48,644 nucleotides of DNA from an uncultured Pseudanabaenaceae cyanobacterium (GTDB taxonomy: Bacteria; Cyanobacteriota; Cyanobacteriia; PCC-9006; JAAUQQ01): the NCBI GenBank assembly GCA_938017515.1, contig CALIJJ010000042.1, positions 1 through 48,644 on the forward strand. Direction: 5' to 3'. The notes beneath the pieces are model-generated. The model searched no databases. It was given only the letters and a program-made list of their open reading frames with translations, and was not told the origin of the DNA. Positions 37,898 through 47,042 of the stretch are shown here, piece by piece. The position numbers and the translations under genes are program-made. Positions within the stretch are counted from its first letter, which is position 1. Each line of letters opens with the position of its first letter.

Positions 37898-38713
37898 ATG
37901 AAGCGATACGGATTTTTGGCTTTGACTGCGATCGCCCTAACCGTTGTGGGTTGCCAGCGTTCTCAAGAGGTGAGTGAAACAGACGCCTCTGAACCACCGG
38001 TCGAGAACCTGACCCAGAGTTTGCCAACGCCTCCAGATGGAACCGTGGCAAAGCCTCGCATTTCAACCGATTTTTCCTCGTCAGCCAATCAGGCCGCCAA
38101 GCTTAGACAAGCGCGAGCCGATTCTGCGGACGCTTCAACTTCTCTTGCAGCAAGCCTCAAACAAAATTTAGGAGCTGGTCGGGACAACCCCTTCCGTTCC
38201 GTGCATCAACCTCAAGTTGAGGTCACCTATGTGACGGAGTCAGCAGCAGCCCCGAAACTGCCTGAGGTGCCCCAGGTTGTGACAGCCACTGCACCAACGG
38301 TACCTGCGGTACCTGCTACCACTGCCACAGGTGCGAGCCCAACACCCCTCACGACTGCGCCAGTGACGACAGTCGTCACCGCTGCTCCTTTGCCCATGCC
38401 CGTTGCTCCAGCGGTTTTACCCAATGTAGTGCCGCCCATTGCTTTGCCCCAGGCAGCGCTTGTCGCTCCGATGCCAGTGTCTCCGACTGCGATCGCTGAA
38501 TCCATCGAAATCAAGGGTGTGATTCAAGTGGGTGAGCAGTTCAATATCATTATTCGTGATCCCAACGCACCCACCAGTCGCACAGTGAAAGTGGGTGATG
38601 TCGTTGGTGGAGGCAAAGTGCGCATCAGCCGTGTCGATGCTGCGGATACGCAAGACCCTCAGGTTGTTCTAGAACAGGATGGCGTCGAAGTCGTTCGGGC
38701 TGTGGGTGTTTAG
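37898..38713 (+). CDS. Lipoprotein with a PilP/GspC-like C-terminal domain
   Basis: The 271-residue protein starts with MKRYGFLALTAIALTVVGCQ, a signal peptide with lipobox VVGC, so Cys19 is probably lipidated. A Thr/Pro/Ala/Val-rich linker of ~140 residues follows a GRDNPF motif. That motif recalls the R-D-P-F of PilP-type pilus lipoproteins. The C-terminal ~70 residues (IKGVIQVGEQFNIIIRDP, VKVGDVVGGGKVRISRVD, VVLEQDGVEVVRAVGV) have the G-V-I ... G-D-V-V-G-G-G-K-V pattern of homology-region beta domains. I infer a type IV pilus or secretion-linked envelope lipoprotein; no pil genes adjoin. It ends at a strong terminator. Confidence 0.7.
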   Translation: MKRYGFLALTAIALTVVGCQRSQEVSETDASEPPVENLTQSLPTPPDGTVAKPRISTDFSSSANQAAKLRQARADSADASTSLAASLKQNLGAGRDNPFRSVHQPQVEVTYVTESAAAPKLPEVPQVVTATAPTVPAVPATTATGASPTPLTTAPVTTVVTAAPLPMPVAPAVLPNVVPPIALPQAALVAPMPVSPTAIAESIEIKGVIQVGEQFNIIIRDPNAPTSRTVKVGDVVGGGKVRISRVDAADTQDPQVVLEQDGVEVVRAVGV

Positions 38714-38768
38714 TTGAGTTTGACTCAGCCGTTGTCAGCCATCGCTCTCTTCTAGAAATCGCAACCCC

Positions 38769-38812
38769 AAAAAAGGAGAGTCAGACAAATCAACGTCTGA
38801 CTCTCCTTTTTT
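38769..38812. terminator. Bidirectional Rho-independent terminator
   Basis: A 12-bp perfect stem GGAGAGTCAGAC (38775-38786) with GTCTGACTCTCC (38795-38806) closes an 8-base loop. It is flanked by six A's and six T's, so it can stop transcription from both converging genes. Confidence 0.93.
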
Positions 38813-38930
38813 CATACTTTTACATTAAGGCGAAATTCAGCAAAAAATACCTACGGTAGGGAAGGCTCTTGTGCCAGAATCTCCGTCTATCTGCGTTGCT
38901 TGTGTCTGAATTGCTTAACCCGTGAACGGT

Positions 38931-40427
38931 TTATGCCTCTTCACCAAACCCAGAAATGGGCAGAAGGCCAATATAACGATAGCCCGACTCCAGGGAGCTT
39001 TGGACAAACAGTTGCCCTCCCTGAATTTCAGCCAGGTGGCGACTGAGCAGGAGTCGTAGGTTCTCGGGTCGCTCGGCCGTGGCGGTTTGTAGCAGTTCAA
39101 CCAAGCCCTTCGTATCCGATGTTGTTTCGTTGCGGGTTGCGGTGCTAACACCGCCACCAATGGTCTCAAAGCCAAAGTTTCCATCTGGGCTGCTGGAGTT
39201 CACCGGCAAAATCCCTAGATTCTCGCTACCGTCATTGGGCGGCAGACCATCACCCAGCCAAGGATGGGAAACCCAGAGAGAGAACTGAAGATGATTTTGT
39301 TTGCGGGAAACATGGAGCCGCAGGATGCTCTCGGGATTCGCCGAATGGATGATGCTGAAAATCAGGTGATAGAGCATCTGGCGCGCTTTATCTTTGTCTA
39401 AATGCCAAACCCGCTGGCCTGGCTCCACCGAAAAGCGCAGCTCTAGCTCTCGCTGATTCCCCATGGGCGTTAGGGTGTGAATCACCTGCTGGCAGAGTAA
39501 TTCAACATCTACAGGGGTCAGATTGAGGCCACTTTTATCATCTTCGAGGGCGGCGAGATCCATGATTTCTTGAATCAAGGACAGCAGCGTTTGGCCACTG
39601 CGTTGAATGACTTCGAGATATTCTCGCTGCTTATCCGTCAGAGGGCCATAAATTTCGCGACTGAGCATGCCCGCCATCCCCAAAACAGCGGTTAGGGGAG
39701 CTCGCAATTGTTGGGTGAGTTGCCCGACGAGCTGAAGTCGTAGTGGACTTGGAGAGGCTGACGCCTCCGCCTCTTGAGGTGCAGGTGTGAGGCTCGGTGG
39801 TTCGGCAGCGAGGGGAGCAGGTAACGCAGAAGCGGACTGACTAAAGCCATCCAGTGCAGCGGCTTGGGGCATGCTCATCGCGCGATCGCGCTCGAACTCA
39901 CTCACACACCACCGTGCGATCAGCTCCAAAGACTGCACTTGCTTAGCTGAAAATTCGCGCGGTTCCAGATCAAGAACCGCTAAGGTGCCCAAACAGTGAC
40001 CACTGGAGACAATGAGGGGAGTCCCCAAGTAGGCACGAATGCCATACTGCTGCACCAGCATGCTCTGGGCAAAGGCAGGATGCTGGATCGTGTCAGGAAT
40101 TAATAGAACCTGATGACTATCGACAACATTGGTGTCGAAGGAATCTTCACGGGTCATGCGCCGGGTCTTCGCCAGGTTGTTCATCAAACCTAGCTTCGAT
40201 AGACCGAGTGCTGCTCTAAACCAGAGATTATCGCGATCGAGAATCCCAAGCCAGCAGACCGGGGCATCCAAAAACTGAGCGGCGGTCTGGGTGGCTTCTT
40301 CGAAGACTGGAACGCTATCGGCTTCCAGCAAACCCAAATCTGCCACGGTCAAAAGACGCTGCTGCTCGCGTGCAGCTGCACTGAGGCCGTCTAGGCGACA
40401 AAATAACCGACTTTCAAGACCGCTCAT
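38931..40427 (-). CDS. GAF domain plus degenerate histidine-kinase-like protein
   Basis: The protein has 498 residues. An N-terminal GAF-type sensory domain spans about residues 40-180 (FLDAPVCWLGILDRDNLWF; YLGTPLIVSSGHCLGTLAVL). A Pro/Ala/Ser-rich linker leads to a HisKA-like dimerisation helix pair. The H-box, normally SHELRTPL, reads TQQLRAPL (238-245), so the phospho-acceptor His is Gln239. The ATP-binding region is also poor: the N-box reads MLYHLIFSIIHSAN and no DxGxG is seen. It is therefore probably a signalling pseudokinase or a partner for another kinase. No response regulator is adjacent. Confidence 0.8.
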   Translation of the reverse strand: MSGLESRLFCRLDGLSAAAREQQRLLTVADLGLLEADSVPVFEEATQTAAQFLDAPVCWLGILDRDNLWFRAALGLSKLGLMNNLAKTRRMTREDSFDTNVVDSHQVLLIPDTIQHPAFAQSMLVQQYGIRAYLGTPLIVSSGHCLGTLAVLDLEPREFSAKQVQSLELIARWCVSEFERDRAMSMPQAAALDGFSQSASALPAPLAAEPPSLTPAPQEAEASASPSPLRLQLVGQLTQQLRAPLTAVLGMAGMLSREIYGPLTDKQREYLEVIQRSGQTLLSLIQEIMDLAALEDDKSGLNLTPVDVELLCQQVIHTLTPMGNQRELELRFSVEPGQRVWHLDKDKARQMLYHLIFSIIHSANPESILRLHVSRKQNHLQFSLWVSHPWLGDGLPPNDGSENLGILPVNSSSPDGNFGFETIGGGVSTATRNETTSDTKGLVELLQTATAERPENLRLLLSRHLAEIQGGQLFVQSSLESGYRYIGLLPISGFGEEA

Positions 40428-40852
40428 GATACTCCCCTATCCATCTAACTTGTCTCTAGCAGCAATAAACATTGGTATCTATTCGGTTAAAGATACGTAT
40501 TTTTTCTGGGAAGCAGTGCTTACTATATCGCTTCTTATCCTACAGGATGCCCGAAAATTGGGTGCCCCAAACGGTGCAGATCCGCAAATCCCGCGACATA
40601 AATATCGCGGTGCCCCAAAAATCCCAGCGAAAGACTTTATAGATAGCTGTAATCCACCTGTCCTCTGAAGATACACCCAAATATCTATTCTGCGAGAATA
40701 TTCTTAAAACCGCAGAAAATTTTAGCGACTTGCCAGAAATATGGACCAGGAGAGTCAACTTTTCCAGGGGCGATCGCCCCTGGAAAGGCTAGTCAAACCC
40801 GAAGGATGAACGTTCTATTCGTTACACTTCGGAGCAACGCCTCGTTACACCA
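40428..40852. other. Gene-free spacer with direct repeats and two palindromes
   Basis: Two GGTGCCCCAAA copies lie at 40561-40571 and 40609-40619. The second overlaps the end of the palindrome CCGCGA...TCGCGG (40591-40610). Further on is a HIP1-centred palindrome (40761-40786). A minus-strand frame in this region gives no recognisable protein. Confidence 0.5.
40761..40786 (-). terminator. 26-bp HIP1-centred perfect palindrome downstream of nadK
   Basis: A perfect 26-bp palindrome centres on GGGGCGATCGCCCC, with TTTCCA/TGGAAA ends. It lies 67 bp beyond the nadK stop on the minus strand and has a short A/T end, so it may terminate the ndhAIGE-nadK transcript. Confidence 0.5.
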
Positions 40853-41773
40853 TCAATTATTAGGATTTCCCGCATAGCGAAAGCGAGCCCCGGCCCATTG
40901 CAGTTTCTCGCGCAGCGTCTGATAGAAGGAGTACTTATCGCGCAAAATAATAAAGTTGGCGCGAAAGTTGGCTTGCTGAATGTCTACTCTTTGGCCAGGC
41001 CAGATAGCAGTGCAAAGCACGCCGTCCATCCAAAGTTTAGTGCTGAGATCGGGATCTTTTAGTGGCCAAATGCTGACGGTGGAACCGCAGGGAATAACGA
41101 CGGGACGACTCGACAAACTCAGGGGACAAATGGGCGTCACAATCAAAGCGTCCATGCCGGGGTGAACAATCGGGCCATTGGCCGAGATTGTGTAGCCGGT
41201 TGACCCCGTCGGTGTTGCGACGAGGAGACCGTCGCCATGGTATTGGTCAATCATTTCGCCATCCACTTCAACTTCTAGAACAGAAGTGGGCATGCGATCG
41301 ACGGAGCCAGGTTTGACGCAGAACTCGTTGAGCGCGTAGAAGCGATCGCCGTCTTGATCCACTTCAGTCCAATTCCCCTGTTGGAGCGTAGCCTGAAGCA
41401 TCATCCGCCGCTCTACAGCATAGCGATCTTCCAATAATCGCTGCCAAACAGACTCTGTTTCCTGAAAAAGCTCAAAGGGCTCTGTCAAAAAGCCCAAATG
41501 TCCACCCACCTTGACCGCCAAAATCGGAATCCCTTCCGGGGCAAGGTGCCGCGCGGCCCCCAGGGCCGAGCCGTCCCCCCCCAAAACGATCGCGAGATCA
41601 ATCGGTTCAGTCGCAGACGCCAAAAAAACTGGGTAAGGATTATCCTTGGCCCCTGTCGGACCCACCAGAACGCGGCAACCCAACGCTTCTAGCTCTCGGC
41701 TACAGCGCTCAGCCCACTTTTTGCTCAGCGCATGGCCTGCCTTATAGGCGACGATCGCGTGACGTAACTCCAC
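40853..41773 (-). CDS. nadK: NAD(+) kinase
   Basis: The enzyme makes NADP+ from NAD+ and ATP. The 306-residue protein has the GGDGS motif at 65-69 (Asp67 catalytic), GGHLGFLTE, ALNEFCVKPG and TPTGSTGYTISANGP, the full set of the ATP-NAD kinase family. The start is GTG at 41773, only 4 bp after the ndhE stop. It is thus the last gene of the ndhAIGE operon, linking NADP(H) supply to NDH-1. A HIP1 palindrome follows it. Confidence 0.95.
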   Translation of the reverse strand: MELRHAIVAYKAGHALSKKWAERCSRELEALGCRVLVGPTGAKDNPYPVFLASATEPIDLAIVLGGDGSALGAARHLAPEGIPILAVKVGGHLGFLTEPFELFQETESVWQRLLEDRYAVERRMMLQATLQQGNWTEVDQDGDRFYALNEFCVKPGSVDRMPTSVLEVEVDGEMIDQYHGDGLLVATPTGSTGYTISANGPIVHPGMDALIVTPICPLSLSSRPVVIPCGSTVSIWPLKDPDLSTKLWMDGVLCTAIWPGQRVDIQQANFRANFIILRDKYSFYQTLREKLQWAGARFRYAGNPNN

Positions 41774-41777
41774 AGTG

Positions 41778-42083
41778 CTACCACTTGAGCAAATTGAACT
41801 GTTCCATGTCGACAGTGTCGCGGTTGCGATAGATCGCCAGCAAAATAGCCAAGCCCACAGCCGCCTCAGCCGCCGCCACGGTAATCACAAAGACCGCAAA
41901 AATCTGTCCTTTAATCATGGCGGGATCCAGATAGTTGGAAAATGCCATGAGATTCAAGTTGACCGCATTGAGCATCAGCTCAATCGACATCAGCACACGA
42001 ACTGCATTACGGCTGGTCACAAGACCATAAACACCAATGCAAAAGAGCGCCGCTGCGAGAAGAAGAAAGTACTGGAGTTGCAT
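41778..42083 (-). CDS. ndhE: NAD(P)H dehydrogenase (NDH-1) subunit NdhE
   Basis: The 101-residue membrane subunit (NuoK homologue) has three hydrophobic helices. [20 protein letters not shown] holds the conserved Glu of the second helix, and [15 protein letters not shown] holds that of the third. It belongs to the NDH-1 complex of the thylakoid membrane, used in cyclic electron flow and respiration. It is the fourth gene of ndhA-I-G-E. Confidence 0.97.
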   Translation of the reverse strand: MQLQYFLLLAAALFCIGVYGLVTSRNAVRVLMSIELMLNAVNLNLMAFSNYLDPAMIKGQIFAVFVITVAAAEAAVGLAILLAIYRNRDTVDMEQFNLLKW

Positions 42084-42158
42084 AGGTCTGGATCAACAAT
42101 CGAGGGGGAAGTAGTCAGTGGGGGTCGATAACGTCAAACTCGGAGATAAACCGGAACA

Positions 42159-42761
42159 CTACTGTTCTGTCTTAGCCGCAGAGACCAACTCACGGGGACG
42201 CTCGGGTAATTTCAGATTTTCGATGTCAGAGGTCAGAGCTGCATCGGGAAGGAAGTCGCGTCGTGCCAGCACGATTGCACCAATCAGGGCCATCAAGAGT
42301 AGGACGGATGCAAGCTCAAAGGGCAAGAGAAAATCACTAAAGAAATGCTCACCGATGAGATAGATGGCATCATCACCGATGGGAGTCTCCGTTGAAAACG
42401 CCCAGGGAGTCGTGATAATTGTGGTGCCCAGCAGCAAGAACAATCCCGCACAGACCCCACCCGTTACCGCCTTGCGGACCCAGGCAAACTTGACGGGTTG
42501 AAAATCTTCCCGCTTGTTGACCAACATGATGGCGAACAAAATCAGGACGTTAACCGCCCCCACATAAATCAGGATTTGGGCTGCGGCCACAAAACTAGCA
42601 TTCAGCAGCAAATAAAGGCCCGAAATGCTGATGAAAACAGCTCCCAGGAGAAATGCCGCGTAAACCACGCTAGGACTGAGCACAACCCCAAGGGCTGCGC
42701 CAATCATCGCGACGGCGAGAATGATAAATGAGACGAGTTGTACACCTTCTGCCAGGTTCAC
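42159..42761 (-). CDS. ndhG: NAD(P)H dehydrogenase (NDH-1) subunit NdhG
   Basis: The 200-residue polytopic subunit (NuoJ homologue) has five membrane helices, including NASFVAAAQILIYVGAVNVL with the family's conserved region, then LFAIMLVNKRE. The C-terminus is a soluble tail. It sits between ndhI and ndhE in the standard order and same orientation. Confidence 0.96.
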   Translation of the reverse strand: MNLAEGVQLVSFIILAVAMIGAALGVVLSPSVVYAAFLLGAVFISISGLYLLLNASFVAAAQILIYVGAVNVLILFAIMLVNKREDFQPVKFAWVRKAVTGGVCAGLFLLLGTTIITTPWAFSTETPIGDDAIYLIGEHFFSDFLLPFELASVLLLMALIGAIVLARRDFLPDAALTSDIENLKLPERPRELVSAAKTEQ

Positions 42762-42878
42762 GGATTAATCCTCTTGGGTGATCTGTCTTACGTAGGTTGG
42801 ACATTGACGCTAGCGATGCGCCTTCGGGGGAGCTTAGAACTTGAGTGATCTGCTCGCTTTCATCCCAGGCATATTGCC

Positions 42879-43505
42879 CTATTCAGCCGCATCTGCATTA
42901 GCAGCTTCTTTCTTGGCGGCAGCGGCTTTCAGCTCCTCCGCGATTTCCTCAGGACGCCGCCCAGGACGCTGGGAGCCCTTCGGCAAATCATGGGGGTCGA
43001 GGGTACCCTTCGGCAAGTATGCAAACTCGCGCAGGGGAGTCACCATCGGATCATTGGTGACCTTGTAGGGAAGGCGTCCTAGGGCAACGTTGTCGTAGTT
43101 GAGTTCGTGGCGATCGAAGGTGGCCAACTCATACTCTTCGGTCATGGACAGGCAGTTTGTGGGGCAATATTCAACGCAATTGCCGCAGAAGATACAAACA
43201 CCAAAGTCAATGCTGTAGCTTTTGAGCTGCTTCTTCTTGACGGACTTGTTCATCTCCCAATCCACCACGGGCAGATTGATGGGACAGACCCGCACACAGA
43301 CTTCGCAGGCAATACACTTATCAAACTCAAAGTGAATGCGTCCCCGATAGCGCTCAGAGGGGATGAGTTTTTCGTAGGGATACTGAACCGTAACGGGACG
43401 ACGGCTCATGTGGTCGAAGGTAACCGAGAGGCCCTGGCCAATATATTTAGCGGCTTGGACGGTCTCCTTCGCGTAGTCTCCAACTTGCTTGAGGAACTTC
43501 ATCAT
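42879..43505 (-). CDS. ndhI: NAD(P)H dehydrogenase (NDH-1) subunit NdhI
   Basis: The 208-residue ferredoxin-like subunit (NuoI homologue) carries two [4Fe-4S] motifs. These are Cys64, 67, 70 and 74 ([12 protein letters not shown]) and Cys104, 107, 110 and 114 ([12 protein letters not shown]), both complete. It passes electrons in the peripheral arm towards the quinone site. The C-terminal ~40 residues are charged and Ala/Lys-rich, beyond the conserved core. Two adjacent ATG codons (43505 and 43502) are possible starts. Confidence 0.97.
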   Translation of the reverse strand: MMKFLKQVGDYAKETVQAAKYIGQGLSVTFDHMSRRPVTVQYPYEKLIPSERYRGRIHFEFDKCIACEVCVRVCPINLPVVDWEMNKSVKKKQLKSYSIDFGVCIFCGNCVEYCPTNCLSMTEEYELATFDRHELNYDNVALGRLPYKVTNDPMVTPLREFAYLPKGTLDPHDLPKGSQRPGRRPEEIAEELKAAAAKKEAANADAAE

Positions 43506-43556
43506 GGCGGTTCACCGGAATACTGGGAAGAATTGAGGGGTGGAATCGAGATGGCT

Positions 43557-44675
43557 TTAGCCGCCAAAGGCAAAGGGGAAGGCCAACTTCAGTGCAGCGG
43601 TGATCAACAGGTTAGCCAGAGCAACCGGCAAGAGGAACTTCCAGCCGAGGTTGAGCAATTGGTCAATGCGGACGCGGGGAGTGGTCCAGCGCAGCAGAAT
43701 CGCCAAGAAGACAAAGAGATAGGTCTTGAACATCGTCATCAAGATGCCCAGTGAGGCGGTGATGACCTGAACAGCCGAATTCGTTTCGGAAACCCCCAAG
43801 AGATCCGCAAGGAAGCCTACCGGGATAGGAGATTCCCAACCACCAAGGTAGAGGACAACAACGAGGAGGGCAGAAAGAACGAGGTTGACGTAGGAGGCCA
43901 TGTAAAACAGCGCAAACTTCATACCGGAGTATTCGGTTTGATAGCCTGCGACCAATTCTTCCTCCGCTTCCGGCAAGTCAAAGGGGAGGCGCTCACATTC
44001 TGCGAGGGCTGCAATCCAGAAAATGACAAAACCGACGGGCTGGCGCCAAACGTTCCAACCCAGGATGCCGTACCCCGACTGCTGCTGAACGATGTCGATG
44101 GTGCTGAGGGAGTTCGACATCAGCACGACGGCCAACACCGCTAGAGCTAGGGGGATTTCATAACTAATGGACTGGGCTGCAGCTCTCAGTCCCCCCAGAA
44201 GCGAGTACTTGTTGTTGGAGGCGTAGCCCGACATCAGCAAACCGATGGGTTGGATGCTGGCCAGGGCAATCCAGAGAAAAACGCCAATGGTGACGTCGCT
44301 AATCAGAAGGTTTTGGCCAAAAGGAACAATCAGGAATGAGATGAAGACGGGCAGAATGACTAAAATCGGCCCTAGGGTAAACAGGATCGAATCAGCATTG
44401 CCGGGGATGATGTCCTCTTTGAAAATCAGCTTGAGACCATCCATCGCAGGCTGCAAGGAGCCTTGGGGGCCGACGTATTCAGGGCCAACACGTTGCTGGG
44501 CTGCTGCTGAAATTTTCCGTTCAAGCCAGACACTTACCAGAATGGCAACCGTTGCGCCGATGATCATCAGCAGCATAGGCAACGGCATCCAAAAGACCTT
44601 GGCGAGGCCAGGGGGAAGCCCCAGGTCGGTGAGGGATGTGATAAACGTCCCTTGGAGGTCAATTCCTGAATTCAT
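43557..44675 (-). CDS. ndhA: NAD(P)H dehydrogenase (NDH-1) subunit NdhA
   Basis: The 372-residue NuoH homologue has about eight membrane helices and the quinone-chamber loops. Diagnostic stretches are [51 protein letters not shown] and [20 protein letters not shown]. It is the first gene of the ndhA-I-G-E-nadK operon, with gltA upstream on the same strand after a 332-bp spacer. Confidence 0.97.
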   Translation of the reverse strand: MNSGIDLQGTFITSLTDLGLPPGLAKVFWMPLPMLLMIIGATVAILVSVWLERKISAAAQQRVGPEYVGPQGSLQPAMDGLKLIFKEDIIPGNADSILFTLGPILVILPVFISFLIVPFGQNLLISDVTIGVFLWIALASIQPIGLLMSGYASNNKYSLLGGLRAAAQSISYEIPLALAVLAVVLMSNSLSTIDIVQQQSGYGILGWNVWRQPVGFVIFWIAALAECERLPFDLPEAEEELVAGYQTEYSGMKFALFYMASYVNLVLSALLVVVLYLGGWESPIPVGFLADLLGVSETNSAVQVITASLGILMTMFKTYLFVFLAILLRWTTPRVRIDQLLNLGWKFLLPVALANLLITAALKLAFPFAFGG

Positions 44676-45007
44676 TGAATTACCGATTCGCGTTCCGACA
44701 TCTCTAGCGCAGTGGCACTTCAGATGTTGATAAGTGACATCTTGAGCTGCTCACAGTCTCGCTAAGTAGTATATCGCTCGAAGGCTAGAGCCTGATGGAA
44801 TTTCTACCTAGAGAACAAGCGTCTCTCCCGATCAATTCTCAATGGGCTCCATAGAAGTCTTACAAAAGCTCAGACTGTTCCCATGATTCAGGCCAAGGGG
44901 GCTCTCTGGATGTTCCTTGGCTCCTCTCTCCTGCCCGAAGCTTGGAACCTACTGCAGGACGGTATTACGCCTACGGATTGAGCGCCTCAGTCGTTGCTCC
45001 GAGACGG
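44676..45007. promoter_or_regulatory. Spacer between gltA and ndhA, probable ndhA promoter region
   Basis: No gene is seen in these 332 bp. An inverted repeat AGATGT...ACATCT with a 9-base gap lies at about 44722-44742, 50-70 bp upstream of the ndhA start on the minus strand. It could be an operator, but nothing in the sequence identifies the regulator. Confidence 0.3.
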
Positions 45008-46198
45008 CTATGCTTTTTTCCCGTTGGTCGCTTCTAGGGATGGAAAGACCTTTGACAGTGTGCGCTCCTCAATGGAGATATAGGGCTGAGCATGTTGGCC
45101 ACTGTAAATTTGTGTCGGGCGGAAGATCCGGTTCTCGCCAAGCTGCGCTTTCCAGTGAGCCAACCAACCGCCAACACGGGCGATCGCAAAGACCGGCGTA
45201 AACAAATCACTGGGAATGCCCAAACGACGATAGACCAAGCCGGAATAGAAATCGACGTTGGGATAAATCCCCTTGGCACCCAGGCGTTTTTCAACGGCCT
45301 GTTCGACGGCTAGGGCAATGTCGTAGTAGCGATCGCCCCCATATTCAGCAAACAGTTTCTCCGCCAGTCCCTGCAAAATCACCGCCCGCGGGTCTTTGAC
45401 CTTATAGACACGGTGCCCAAAGCCCATAATCTTCTGCTTGTTTTTGATGCGTCCCTCGATGTAAGCCTCAACGCGATCGACAGAACCAATTTCCTCCAGC
45501 ATCTCGATCACTTCTTCGTTGGCTCCCCCATGGAGCGGTCCTGCCAACGTGCCCACCGCGGACGCGATAACACCGTAGGGGTCAGTCAGCGTCGAGGCGG
45601 TAACCCGAGCAGAGAACGTCGAGGCGTTAATCGTATGCTCTGCATGGAGGACCAAACAAACGTCAAAAATCTTGGCTGCCAGCGGGTCAGGCTCCCGCTC
45701 GTTCATCATGTAGAGGAAATTAGCCGCGTAGTCCAAGTCGTCCCGAGGTTGAATGGGATCATTTCCCTTACGCATCATCTGGAATGCCGCCACCATGGTG
45801 GGGATTTTCGCCAGAAGACGAACCACTGCCGCACGAATATACTCGGGATCGTCTAAGGCACGACGGGAGTAGAACAGCCCCAAGGCTGCTGAGCAGGCCT
45901 GCAGGGCATCCATGGGATGACCGCTTTCCGGAAAACACTTCATCATGTCCCGGATGCGATACTTGAGACGGCGATGGTAGCGAATCTCGTGCTCAAAGGC
46001 TTGTAGCTCATCTAGGGAAGGCAAATGCCCCCAAATCAGCAGAAAACAGCTTTCCAAGAAACTGCTGTGCTGTGCCAGTTCGTGAATGGGAATACCTCGA
46101 TATTCCAGCGTTCCCTGGAGTCCTTCCACGTAGCTGATCTCAGACAAGGCTGCAGGTACACCCGCTAATCCCGGCTTGTAATCCTCAATTGCCGCCAT
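45008..46198 (-). CDS. gltA: Citrate synthase
   Basis: This 396-residue type II-like citrate synthase condenses acetyl-CoA and oxaloacetate, the entry to the TCA path. Catalytic residues are His223 in GPLHGGANEEV, His262 in GFGHRVYK and Asp316 in NVDFYSG. VLHAEHTINASTFSARV is also diagnostic. It lies upstream of ndhA in the same orientation, an arrangement seen in other cyanobacteria. A HIP1 site lies within the coding region. Confidence 0.97.
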   Translation of the reverse strand: MAAIEDYKPGLAGVPAALSEISYVEGLQGTLEYRGIPIHELAQHSSFLESCFLLIWGHLPSLDELQAFEHEIRYHRRLKYRIRDMMKCFPESGHPMDALQACSAALGLFYSRRALDDPEYIRAAVVRLLAKIPTMVAAFQMMRKGNDPIQPRDDLDYAANFLYMMNEREPDPLAAKIFDVCLVLHAEHTINASTFSARVTASTLTDPYGVIASAVGTLAGPLHGGANEEVIEMLEEIGSVDRVEAYIEGRIKNKQKIMGFGHRVYKVKDPRAVILQGLAEKLFAEYGGDRYYDIALAVEQAVEKRLGAKGIYPNVDFYSGLVYRRLGIPSDLFTPVFAIARVGGWLAHWKAQLGENRIFRPTQIYSGQHAQPYISIEERTLSKVFPSLEATNGKKA

Positions 46199-46337
46199 AG
46201 TCTTCGGAAGTCTCCCAATCCTTAACTCAATGTAAACTTAGCAGACCATGCTAATACGCTTATTGCTTCTTCAAGTTGAAGCCAAAGTCTTGGGCAACGA
46301 AGCCCGCTAACCGAATCCCTAGGGTAAGCAGCTATAT

Positions 46338-46901
46338 CTAGGGTAAGAGTAATCGCGGTGGGCTAAGCCAGAAGAGTTGGCTATTGCCCAAGGGAGAACC
46401 CTGATCCGGCAGATGGAAACCTAGGACACCAGCTTTTTTAACGATGAAGCGTTCCGCAGAGTCCCTCACGTTGGGACTACGCCCCCAGAGGAGTTGTTCT
46501 GCCCATTCACCCAGGTTGGGTTCGTGACCCACCAGAGCAAGTTTCGTAGGCTGGATTTGCTTGGGCTCTCGTGGAGCGTTGACAGGAGGCTGTGGGCTTC
46601 GTAGCGCTGACCGCCAATGCTCTAGCCAAGCAACCCACGCCTCTATATTTCCCTCTTGAGCCAAGTTTTGACTAATGGCCATGCGGGCACTGAGATCGAG
46701 GCTGTGTAGGATTTCTGCGGTTTGCCTTGCTCGCACCAATGGACTGGTCAGAATGAGATCAAAGTGTATCTCCAGCGCTTTGAGACGTTTGCCCACTGCG
46801 ACTGTTCGTTTTCGCCCTTTATCCGTGAGTGGTCGCTCGGCATCAATGTCGTAAAGCCCTCGTTCCACCGCAATGCCGTGGCGAATTAAGTAGAGTTCCA
46901 T
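46338..46901 (-). CDS. sixA: Phosphohistidine phosphatase SixA-like
   Basis: The protein belongs to the histidine phosphatase (phosphoglycerate-mutase-like) family and has 187 residues from MELYLIRHG at 46901. The catalytic RHG is at residues 7-9. Other signatures are ERPLTDKGRKRT, SPLVRARQTAEIL and LVGHEPNLGEW. SixA removes phosphate from His residues of signalling or transfer proteins. The frame can be extended to 46970 but that places RHG internally, unlike the family. It lies upstream of gltA on the same strand, about 140 bp away if the end is counted. Confidence 0.87.
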   Translation of the reverse strand: MELYLIRHGIAVERGLYDIDAERPLTDKGRKRTVAVGKRLKALEIHFDLILTSPLVRARQTAEILHSLDLSARMAISQNLAQEGNIEAWVAWLEHWRSALRSPQPPVNAPREPKQIQPTKLALVGHEPNLGEWAEQLLWGRSPNVRDSAERFIVKKAGVLGFHLPDQGSPLGNSQLFWLSPPRLLLP

Positions 46902-47042
46902 GGGAAATGCTTTTGCCCCTTGTGATGTCTTGCTCCTGAACACAATGCTCTTGCAACAATGCCCGTACAAAAATGTCCTTACAAAAACGGATGTTCGGAG
47001 GATGGATGAATGATCGGAGACTGATCAGAGGGGATTGTCAGA

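Noticed and set aside
40479..40758. Overlapping minus-strand frames with repeated W-G-T segments
   Set aside because: The apparent protein repeat is produced by the GGTGCCCCAAA DNA repeat. There is no start context or family.
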